Shown here one piece after another: positions 16,108 to 25,800 of a DNA stretch of 64,000 nucleotides. The notes beneath the pieces were generated by a model, which saw only the letters and a list, made by a program, of their open reading frames with translations, was not told the origin of the DNA and made no database searches. The position numbers and the translations under genes were made by a program. Numbering within the stretch: position 1 is the stretch's first letter; each line of letters begins with the position of its first letter. This DNA comes from Lingula anatina. Lineage: Eukaryota > Brachiopoda > Lingulata > Lingulida > Lingulidae. The stretch covers positions 18,375 to 82,374 of the forward strand of contig NW_019775693.1 of the NCBI RefSeq assembly GCF_001039355.2, written 5' to 3'.

Positions 16108-17769
16108 TCACTGCATGTTTAGCTTCTTCATTGCCAGTTGCCTCACTGATTTTCTGTCCGTTTTTCCAGTGACTGTAGTTGCGAAATCCGTACATACAAC
16201 GAAGTACTTTGGTGCCAGTGACATGCCGTCAGGGCCCACCGAAAAGTGATCCTTACACCATTCTTGCAGGCCTTTTGCTTCACACCCTTCGTTCAAAACA
16301 ACACATGCGCAGAGCTCTTCTCCAAGCCTAGCATCCGGTACACCCACAACGACAACCTGTTTAACAGCAGGATGCTCTGAGATAACATTCTCAACTTCTG
16401 CAGGGAATACCTTGATAGTCGCACGTTTTATCATGTCGTCCTTACGGCCGCAGATTTTGATTTCTCCATCAGTGTTCATGATTGCTATGTCTGAAGTGTG
16501 GAACCAACCTGTACCGTCATATGCTTTTCGTGATGCTTCTTCGTTATCTACATAGCATTTGGGTAAGATCCAAGGAGAGCGGATGCATAGCTCTCCTTCT
16601 GTGTCAGGAGGAACATCTAGACCATTTTCATCAATCAGCTTTATTTCAACACCTTCACTGATTACCATGTATTCTGAGCACGGTTTGCCTGTGAACTGTC
16701 TTATGGAGGCCACGCCAACTTCAGTTGAACCATAGCCATTAATCATGTGCTTCGCGTGAGGAAAAAGTAGCATGATATCTTTTGCGACGTTCATGTCCAG
16801 TATTTGCCCACCTGTGAGTATATACTGAAGACTAGGTACGTCGAGCAGCGAAGGGTCGTCTCGGGCGAGTAGATCAACCATGAAATAGTGCATCATTACT
16901 GCGTGCGTGCATCGCTCCGTCTTTAATATACCCATAACACAGTCGACATCTCTTTCAGAAACGACTAAAGCCGTATTCATGGTTATTGACGTTGCTCCAA
17001 AAACAGCTATCGTGAGCAGAGTGTTCATCCCGCCGATCCACGTCATTGGCCGGTCGTTGAAGAAACAACTGTCTTCTGTAACTGCCATCGTTTTGCTGAA
17101 AGAGGAGAAACGAAGAAACGAACTGTGTGTGTACTGTACACATTTTGGTTTTCCTGTGGAGCCAGACGTCAAGAAGACAAAGAGCGGATCATCCGGGGTG
17201 AAGTTTTCCGCGGCTGGCAGCTGATGGTAACCTAGAGCATGTCCTTCTTCAACCAGTGTACTCAGGCAAACAGAAGACCCGGCAATGCCGACAGAGTTTG
17301 GACCGAAGGTGATAATTTGCGTTGTCGTCTTGGCTATTTCTTCGCATGCCTTTCTTTCTTTGATGGTTCCGACGTACATGACCAAAGCGCGGCAGGCGTA
17401 CTGCTCAACGTCGCCAACAAGGCTGTTTAAGTTGCTGAAAAGGAAAGCATTGCACCCAATGCGACTCAGTGCTATCACAACTGGTAAGTATTCGGAGCAG
17501 TTGGGAGCAAATATGGCCATGCGGTCACCACGCTTGTAGCCTCGTTGATGCAGTGCCGACGCCAAGGCAATGGATTTTATTTGAAGCTCTGAAAATGTCC
17601 AACATTCTCTTTCAGCTCGACTCTGGTAAACAATCACTGCGGTTTTGTTTGGTAATCGTTTTGCAGTTGCGTCAAAAACCTCCGAAAGTGTCGAGTATGG
17701 ATAAATGGAGGTTTGAGGCCCATGGCGGTAGCTTCTGCGCGGCATATGTATTGCGCACATTCGATCCAT
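16108..17769 (-). CDS. acyl-CoA synthetase-like AMP-forming adenylating enzyme (paralogue A)
   Basis: A single coding exon of 553 residues belongs to the ANL superfamily (acyl-CoA synthetase, 4-coumarate-CoA ligase and luciferase-like). The core motifs are all visible: the phosphate-binding A3 loop TSGSTGKPKC (201-210), A5 NGYGSTE (344-350), A7 GWFHTSD (421-427), A8 hinge GRKDDMIKRATIKVFPAEVE (441-460) and A10 TGKTDRK with the catalytic lysine at about 536. The usual Gly after GKPK is Cys here. There is no C-terminal SKL-type peroxisome signal. The expected reaction is carboxylate + ATP + CoA to acyl-CoA; the substrate cannot be read. A splice acceptor (TTCTCTAG) lies 9 bases before the ATG, so the 5' UTR is probably spliced. 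Paralogue B faces away from it at 19036. Confidence 0.92.
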   Translation of the reverse strand: MDRMCAIHMPRRSYRHGPQTSIYPYSTLSEVFDATAKRLPNKTAVIVYQSRAERECWTFSELQIKSIALASALHQRGYKRGDRMAIFAPNCSEYLPVVIALSRIGCNAFLFSNLNSLVGDVEQYACRALVMYVGTIKERKACEEIAKTTTQIITFGPNSVGIAGSSVCLSTLVEEGHALGYHQLPAAENFTPDDPLFVFLTSGSTGKPKCVQYTHSSFLRFSSFSKTMAVTEDSCFFNDRPMTWIGGMNTLLTIAVFGATSITMNTALVVSERDVDCVMGILKTERCTHAVMMHYFMVDLLARDDPSLLDVPSLQYILTGGQILDMNVAKDIMLLFPHAKHMINGYGSTEVGVASIRQFTGKPCSEYMVISEGVEIKLIDENGLDVPPDTEGELCIRSPWILPKCYVDNEEASRKAYDGTGWFHTSDIAIMNTDGEIKICGRKDDMIKRATIKVFPAEVENVISEHPAVKQVVVVGVPDARLGEELCACVVLNEGCEAKGLQEWCKDHFSVGPDGMSLAPKYFVVCTDFATTVTGKTDRKSVRQLAMKKLNMQ

Positions 17770-18919
17770 TCTCGCTTTCTAGAGAAGAAACTTTCATGAT
17801 TGTAAATTGCGATTTTCAGCAGCATGTTATGCGAATAATGTATAAAGATACCTACATGTATGCTGTAAAAGCAATGTTTCTTAAACTGTGACTTGGGGGA
17901 AAAATGAAAGATTTGTTCTGAACGATTAGAAATTAAGATGTTGCACTTTTGTCGTTATTTGCACATACTGCACTTTTAAAAAAAGACACTTTATAAAGAT
18001 TTAAAAAAACTTCCATAAAGACCTTACCGCAGGGAAAAATAAAGCCTCTCGATTGGCTGCTCCTTAAGCTCTTTACTGTAGCTCACAGGTTTACGAACGG
18101 GTTATATTCTTAACTCAGGATACCCAAGTCGTATCTCCGAGATAACGGTATTTACTTAGTCTAAGGGCAAAAAGGGGAACTGCACTTCAGATAATTTTTT
18201 ATTTAGATCATCGGAAGCCCACTGCATATGGTTGGTAGCAAACTCGGGCGAATGGGAAAGTTCGTGCCTAAAAAGTAAATTTTGCAATGTCAAATCTGTC
18301 TGTCTCATGTAACAATTCTTGTGCAAATTTGTGCACTGGTGGAAACATTCAATAAATAAAGCAATTATGCAATATAAAGCGCGATTATCACTTTTAAGAA
18401 GCCAAAACTAAAAACGCTATTTTAAATGATAAATCTTTTAGAAAATGATACAGGGATGCACTTTGTGTAATTCCTTGGGGAAATATCTCGTCAAGTATTT
18501 GTCATTTTGGCTTCCTTACTGTCAAACTAGTTTAATAATTTACTGCTGACAACACTAATGAATCGTACATAAATCCATTGCTAAACATTTCAATGCATTT
18601 ATGCCACCGGGTTTTTAGTCGCATGTTGGTAACAAAGCTTCTCTAAAATTTATTAATATATTTTGCAACTTGCTGAATAAAAGAAAACTATATAATTATT
18701 GACCTTATTCTAGACCACAGATTAAACATAACTTCAAGATACGAGCTCTTTGGCCTAAAGGCCATGCTGTTCACACACTTAATACATAATTCTTCTGCAT
18801 ATCTGCCCCTCTTATATCATTACTGGGACACAAACAGCGCACCGAACATCTGTCCTCCATTCCGAATTTCGCAAGGTGTATGCAGCAGCTGCACAAAAGA
18901 GAATTGGGTTTCTTACCCC
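17770..18919. promoter_or_regulatory. divergent intergenic region between the two synthetase genes
   Basis: About 1.15 kb separates the start codons of two head-to-head paralogues, so it should hold both promoters and the non-coding 5' exons. A good donor (GAA|GTAAGT at 18931/18932) pairs with the acceptor at 19026 for the plus gene. I did not find a matching clear donor for the minus gene, nor a convincing TATA box. Confidence 0.5.
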
Positions 18920-19035
18920 ATGAGTATTGAAGTAAGTTTTCTTTCCCCAGTTTTTAATTGTGTTAGTGAATTTATTATATGTCTTTGGTATTGCTTGATT
19001 TCAAAACTTCTTTTTTTACTTACCAGAAGAAGAAT

Positions 19036-20694
19036 ATGAATCAAATTGGACATTTTTCCCGGCGAAATTATTACCATAACCCTGCGCCCTCTCCCTATTT
19101 ATATGCAACCTTACCAGAGGTTTTTGACGCAACTGCCAAACGGCTTCCTTCCAAACATGCCGTCGTTGTTTACCAGAGCCGCACTCAAAGAGACTGTTGG
19201 ACGTTTGCCGAACTTCGAAAGAAGTCCATTGCCTTGGCGACAGCACTGTATCAGCGTGGTTACAAGCGGGGCGACCGCATCGCCGTTTTTGCTCCAAACT
19301 GCCATGAATACTTTCTAATTGTGCTGGCACTGAGTCGCATCGGATGCAATGGATTTCTTTTCAGCAACTTAGACACCCTAGCTAACAATATGGAGCAGTA
19401 TGCGTGCCTGGCGTTGGTCATGTACGTTGGAACAAATAAAGAAAAAATGGTTTGCGAGGAAATAGCCAAGAAGACTTCAGACATTGTTACTTTTGGTCCC
19501 AACTCTGATGGAATTTCCGGGTCTTCTGTTCGCTTGTGTTCACTAATTGAGAAAGAAGATGCTCTCGATCAGCATAACCTGCCCGATGCAAAGAACTTCA
19601 CCCCAGACGATCCGCTCTTTGTCTTCTTTACGTCGGGTTCTACTGGAAAACCGAAAGGAGTACAATACACCCACCGGTTCCTCCTGCAGTTTTCCTCTTT
19701 CAATGAAATGCTGGAAGTCAAAGAAGACAGCATTTGTTTCAACGACCGCCCATTGGCTTGGTTAGGTGGGATCAATACACTTATGGTAATGGCTGTTTAT
19801 GGGGTTACAGGGGTAACCGTGAATACAGCCATAACCGTAGCCGATGGAGAGGTCGACTTTGTGATGGGAATATTAAAGAGGGAACGATGCACCCACGTAT
19901 TAATGATGCGCTATTTTATGGTTGATCTACTCGCCCGCGACGACCCCTCGCTGCACGACGTACCTAGTCTCCAGTATATACTCACAGGTGGTCAAATCCT
20001 GGACATGAACACTACAAAAGACATCATGCTTCTTTTTCCAAACGTTAAGTGCGTTGTTAATGGTTACGGATCGACTGAGGTTGGCTCTGGTGCTTTACGA
20101 TTCAATACAATAACAACGTACAGCGATACCATGAAAGTAGTCAACGGTGTCGAGGCCAAATTAATTGATGAAAATGGTCTAGATATCCCTCCTGACACAG
20201 AAGGAGAACTATGCTTCCGCTCTCCTTGGATCTTACCCAAGTGTTATGTGGATAACGAAGAAGCATCAAGAAAAGCATCGGACGATGCTGGATGGTTCCA
20301 CACTTCAGACATCGCAATGATGAATGCTGATGGTGAAATCAAAATCTGCGGCCGTAAGGACGACATGATAAAACGTGCGACTATCAAGGTATTCCCTGCA
20401 GAAGTTGAGAATGTTATCTCAGAGCATCCTGCTGTTAAACAGGTTGTCGTTGTTGGGGTGCCAGACGCAAGGCTTGGAGAGGAGCTCTGTGCAAGCGTAA
20501 TCCTTAACGAAGAACATACAGCAGATGGTCTTCAAGAATGGTGTAAGGCTCGCTTTTCCGTGGGACCCGATGGTTTGTCTTTGGCACCAAAGTACTTTTT
20601 GACACGCTCCGAGTTTCCGAAAACGCTTACAGGAAAAACTGACAGAAAACTAATCAAGCAGTTGGCAATAAACGAACTAAAATTAAAAATGTAA
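19036..20694 (+). CDS. acyl-CoA synthetase-like AMP-forming adenylating enzyme (paralogue B)
   Basis: A 552-residue paralogue of the enzyme at 16108-17769 shares its layout along the whole length. Its A3 loop is canonical (TSGSTGKPKG), with NGYGSTE, GWFHTSD, the GRKDDMIK hinge and TGKTDRK following. An acceptor (TTACCAG) lies 9 bases before this ATG, exactly as in the paralogue. Splicing the donor at 18931 to this acceptor (intron 18932-19026) brings an upstream ATG at 18920 into frame and adds MSIEKKN, so the true start may be 18920. No peroxisomal SKL signal is seen. Residues around the A8 hinge are encoded by DNA identical to the paralogue over 119 bases (20335-20453), while the rest differs clearly. 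The substrate is unknown. Confidence 0.92.
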   Translation: MNQIGHFSRRNYYHNPAPSPYLYATLPEVFDATAKRLPSKHAVVVYQSRTQRDCWTFAELRKKSIALATALYQRGYKRGDRIAVFAPNCHEYFLIVLALSRIGCNGFLFSNLDTLANNMEQYACLALVMYVGTNKEKMVCEEIAKKTSDIVTFGPNSDGISGSSVRLCSLIEKEDALDQHNLPDAKNFTPDDPLFVFFTSGSTGKPKGVQYTHRFLLQFSSFNEMLEVKEDSICFNDRPLAWLGGINTLMVMAVYGVTGVTVNTAITVADGEVDFVMGILKRERCTHVLMMRYFMVDLLARDDPSLHDVPSLQYILTGGQILDMNTTKDIMLLFPNVKCVVNGYGSTEVGSGALRFNTITTYSDTMKVVNGVEAKLIDENGLDIPPDTEGELCFRSPWILPKCYVDNEEASRKASDDAGWFHTSDIAMMNADGEIKICGRKDDMIKRATIKVFPAEVENVISEHPAVKQVVVVGVPDARLGEELCASVILNEEHTADGLQEWCKARFSVGPDGLSLAPKYFLTRSEFPKTLTGKTDRKLIKQLAINELKLKM

Positions 20695-20923
20695 AATTTA
20701 ATATTTGGATAACCCTGTCATAGGAACTGCCTCGCAAATCTATGCCTCTCTCTCTATGGTTTATTTGTCGATTCAGTGGTCTTTCACCCTCCTGCAACGT
20801 ATTTGTGATGTATATTTTCATTAAACGGAACCAGAATAATAATTATAATATTTGTTTTGAGTCTAAATCAAAATCAGTAGACTATACAGTAGTGCTGGCC
20901 ACTACTGGCCTGAAGTGAAAATA

Positions 20924-21264
20924 TACTCTCCTACCAAAAAAGTGTCACCCCTAACGCAATGCATAAAGTGATACAGAAAACGATGTCATAAACCATTGTT
21001 CTTTATTCAACTTCTAAAGGGAATTTTTTCACATTCGTATTAACATTCTCTCTCCTCTGGGTGTGGTTTTCCTTCGGTCGGCCTTACCCAGGCGATAATG
21101 CCCATGGTTGGTTATGATGTTGTCTGTCCCTCTGAATGGTTCACATGGAACAACCCAACCCTCTGGCAATCCGGTGGGTTACAACTCTCTCCTATGTCAA
21201 CCGCTCCCTCTCACTTAAGAGCTGGATATAAAAATAGGGGTGACACTTTTTTGGTAAGGGGGTA
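20924..21264. mobile_element. Tc1/mariner-type MITE with 30-bp terminal inverted repeats
   Basis: The left end (20924-20953) and the reverse complement of the right end (21235-21264) match over TACCAAAAAAGTGTCACCCC plus TA, and through an outer eight-base extension that differs only by transitions. Both ends start with TA, fitting a TA target duplication. The 340-base interior has no transposase frame, so it is a non-autonomous element. It lies between paralogue B and Mdm2. Confidence 0.85.
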
Positions 21265-22390
21265 CTGTTATACATGTATAATAAAAAGCTAGTAAAAGAA
21301 AAGGAAAAATTGATTAAAAATATATATATATATATAAAAATTAAATACGTAACTTCATCACTGAATTAAAAAAGTCAATTATAAAAATTCTGTTAATAGG
21401 CCTAATTTTTTTTTTTTTTTTGAATGGATAAGTCTTGTGCTCCTCTTTTAAAGAAGCCGGAGCGCCTATCCTACGTAGTAAAAGCGGCAGTTAATTCCAT
21501 TCTCTGGGTGCAGCAAGGAGCGACTTTAAAAGAATACTCACCAAAAGATATATGAGACTGACAAAGCAAACCTACACGGTGTTAAGAGTAAGTGGTCGGT
21601 AGTGTGTTTGGGAGGGGGGGGGGGCGGATTAAGAGCTTGCGTTTTCCCCAAATGAATTTTTGAAAACGGCCTTTTAAAATCTTTATTAGTTGTACCAGGG
21701 CATCACATGTACTTGTAGGCCTATTTTTGCCCAATATATTATTAGGTAGCTTCATGTTGCAACTTCCAACATTTTCCCAGATCATCTATAATGTAGGTAG
21801 GCTTAAGCCTACATGTTGTTCACGTTAAATAGTAGTTTAAACTTAGATATATATTTGTCTTTCGTAAAAGACAATTGAAATTTGAAGTGTGAATCCCATG
21901 TAGTGTAAGTACAGTGTTGCCCCCTCCCCCCTCCAATCACTTGACCACACCGTAGTAGCCTACTGCACTAACCACAAAAATGAAAAGCTAAACTATAGTT
22001 AGCGCCCTCTAGTGGCCAATCCCTGTCGTTTGCGTCTCCATCCTTGACCCAATTTTGCAAACTCCCTTTATTTTCCAAGTCTGTACATAACTGGTAGAAG
22101 TAAATTACTGTGCAGATTGCTGTCTCCATAAATCAACTACTAAAGGTTAAAATGTATCCTTACACAAAGTGTAACATTTTATTATAATGCACTTTCTATA
22201 TCACGGCAATCGTGCCCATGCACGTTACACAGAACATGTGTGCGGAATAATCTGAAGGTAAGTACGTACAATATAGTTCATCTGTACTTTATAAATTTTC
22301 TCCTATACTTTTAGTTTCTAGTAAGGTTTGCCTATATTATGAATATCTACGGACTTTTCCCCTACAGGTTGATAAAAACAGTATTTAAGA
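21265..22390. other. intergenic region upstream of Mdm2
   Basis: It holds a short (TA)n at about 21321-21335, T, G and C homopolymer runs, and no supportable exon. The Mdm2 promoter should lie near its right end. Confidence 0.45.
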
Positions 22391-22473
22391 CTTGTTTGGT
22401 ATAGATTCGAGTCGTGTCACTTTAGGTCTTCCTCCGCACACTTCCTCTGTCGAGTCTTGCAAGTTGCGGACAG
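22391..22473 (+). promoter_or_regulatory. candidate non-coding first exon of Mdm2
   Basis: A good donor CGGACAG|GTAAGG ends at 22473, and an acceptor (CTTTTAG at 22846-22848) precedes the Mdm2 ATG by 16 bases. A spliced 5' UTR with its first exon here is therefore plausible. The transcription start is a guess. Confidence 0.35.
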
Positions 22474-22864
22474 GTAAGGTGTGAGTGTATGCAGTCGTCC
22501 TAGCCAATTAACAGATATTTCAAATTTGACAACTCCATTGTTGTCCTTTGCCCTTTTAATCAGCCATATTTAACATTGCACATGAACCGCGGCCTGATTG
22601 TTTTCTTTATTGACTAGTGCACTTGCATTCTGGATTATAACACGTAACCCCCCCCCCCCCTTTGTCCACACCGTGATCAAAAGATTTTCATGTTGTTACC
22701 TTAGTTTTTGGTCCTACATGCTAGATTCCTGAAGTGAGTACCAAGCATGTTATACCGTATTCTGAGACAATCCATTCTGGGGCTATTACATTTATACCTT
22801 TACGCATGTACCAGTTTATATGCATATATTTGCATGTTTTACTTTTAGCACAATCTAGGCCCAC

Positions 22865-25800
22865 ATGCCAAAGAGAAAGAAGCAAAAAGCATCTGCAACA
22901 ACTTCATCAGTAGCCATACAGGTACTGGTATGAGTTAATATCAAAATTTTCTTTATAATAATAATAATAATAATAATTTATTGTCATATTTATACAAATA
23001 TAAAATGAAAGTTGGTATGATCTGTCGATAAAATGTGATACAGTGGAATTATTAAAATACATTTTGTTCATTAAAAATACGTACTGCTGATGGATAAAAA
23101 CTATTCTTAGTGCGCGTGGAGGTTGCTTTTAATGACCGCAGTCGGCTTGTTGACATATGCATAAGTAGGCTATTCGCTGGGTGACCAGGGTCACTCGTGA
23201 TTGACTTTACTTTCTTGAGCACTCGTCTCGTATACAAACATTCAATAGACGGCAGGTCCCTACCTACAATGCGCCTGGCAGTTTTTACTACGCGGTTGAG
23301 GCGATTCTTGTCCTCTACTGTAGCACTACTGTACCAGACGGTGAAAGATTGTGTTAGCACACTCTCAATCACAGCCCGGTAAAATTTTGCCAGCAGTTCT
23401 TGGTTGACATAGAATGACCTCAATCGTCGTAGAAAGTAGAGTCTTTGCTGAGCTTTGCGGACAATATCATCTATGTTAATGTGCCATTTAAGATCATCAG
23501 ATATATGTATGCCAAGAAATTTGAAATGTCTGACTATTTCAACCTCAGAACCATTCAGCGTAAGATGGCTAATTTCTGTTGGGTTTTTCCTAAAATCTAC
23601 AATAATTTCTTTTGTCTTTTTAACGTTAAGCTCGAGGTCGTTTTCAGAGCACCATGAAACAAGGGCCGAAACTTGATTTCGATAGTCAGACTCGGAAGTG
23701 CTAATAAGGCCAGCGCAGGTGGTATCATCTGCAAACTTAACAATCAAGCAATCAGGATACGAAGCCACACAGTCGGATGTAAACAGAGAATATAAGAGAG
23801 GCGAAATGACGCAGCCCTGAGGCGTGCCAGTATTTATCTCTATAGTCTTGGAAAAGTTATTGCCGACTCTGACCTGTTGTGTACGATTAATTAAGAAATT
23901 TAAAATCCAATTACTTAGTGATTTACTAAAATGGAGAGAGTTAATAAGTTTTTCGTGAAGTTTAAAAGGCGATATCGTGTTAAAAGCAGAACTATAGTCA
24001 ATAAAAAGTAACCTTGCATAGTTAGGGATTTTACGATCCAAAAAAGTAAGAACATTATGTAGAGTAATAGCAACAGCATCTTCCGTCGACCTGTTCTTTC
24101 TATATGCAAATTGAAAAGGGTCGAAGGACGTCGGTAATTTTGATTTCACATGTTGCATAACAAATTTCTCAAGCACTTTCATAACAATGGAAGTTAGAGC
24201 TACAGGCCTAAAGTCATTAAGACAGGTAACAGGCGTGCGCTTTGGAACAGGTATTATCACAGATTGTTTAAATATTTTTGGCACATAGCTAGAGCGTAAA
24301 GACCAATTGTAGATGTTGCACAGTACACCAGAGAGCTCATCGGCACATAATTTCAGCAACCTAGGTGTAATCCCATCCGGACCTGCCGCCTTCTTAACTT
24401 TCAATCTAATAAGACCAAGCCGGGTGTCTTCTTCCGACAGCTGGAAGGGTGCTTCATTTAATGTGATCATAATGATTTCATATAGAACCACCTAACATAT
24501 GCCATTTTATTGACATATGCTGTAACTGGCAAGTATCAGTTGGAATGTGTGTGTGGGTGTTAGTGAACGAGCATGTGTATGTGTGCATGTGTACGTGTAT
24601 ATTCAAGCACCACCTTTTTAAAGGATATATACCTTTTTGGATGATAAATTTAAAGCTGAAACTACGCACAATACAAGTCCTTTTCTTTACTGCCACTGTT
24701 GATATATACAGGTATTTATGCCATGTTTCAGGTATCAAGAACAGAGACTGTGATCACTACATGCACCTCCACAACACCCATTGTCAGCTCTGCTGCAAAT
24801 GCAGACTTTGCTTCAAGCCAAGGGCAAGACATTGTGGAGATGGTAATTTATCTCATTTTGTTATTTTTTCTAACAAGAAGGGATGTTTCTTTTTTTGACA
24901 TAGTAATGAAACCAAATTTTAAGTATGAAATTTTTTTAACATCACTTGTTCATTGTGACTGAGACAGCCTGTATAATTGTATGTGAATTATGAGTTTGCA
25001 TTTATTTTATAAAATTTTGCTCCAGGTTCGCCCTGGAAAAGATTTTCTGCACTTGCTGAGGTCTGCAGGTGCAGATGGGGACTTCTTTACCAGAAAAGAG
25101 GTATGAAGATATAAATGTTTTTAGAAGGAGTACATTCTTTTTAATTCAGTTCTTAAGGTAAAACTAAAGTAAACAAAATTTGGCTGGTGTGGTAATAACT
25201 CTTAGATAAGCTAGTATTATAAGTTTTGCCCCTTTTTTTTCAAACAAGGTGCTGTATTTTCTGAAGGAGTACATCAGCTCCAAAAAGTTGTATGATCCTT
25301 GTGACCCTGGCACAGTACACTGTGAAAAAGATCAGCTGGGACAAGTATTTGGGTGCAGCAAATTCACAATCAGTGATGTCCTGTAAGTTTTTCTTTATTC
25401 ATTTATGGTCATTTTTCTCAAAAATGCTGCATTCAAGCCTCTTTACATTAGGTCAGCTCTGACTGAAGGACATACCTTACATGTAAGCCTGACCAGCTTT
25501 AGGATATACTAGTACCATATAGCACTGCAATTCATTTATATATAAGATGATAGATGATAATTTTTTTAAGACTGAAGCATACATCTAGTAACATAACTGG
25601 TACCTGTATACACTATAACCCACAACCAGGTAGAAACAAATGACATTTTTTTATTTCTTTAGTGATGTTAAAAACATTCAGACCTTTCATTACAAATGCA
25701 TATTAATGCATCACTGAATAAATGTACTAGTAAATGAAATTTTTATTACCATGTGTTTCTTGTTTTCTAGTCCCTTGCTCTCTGCACATATTGAGCCTGT

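Noticed and set aside
22200-22860. Possible p53 response elements near Mdm2 exon 1 (for example GAACATGTGT at about 22232 and AAGCATGTTA at about 22744)
   Set aside because: Each is a single half-site with one mismatch and no properly spaced partner that I could find. A matrix scan would be needed.
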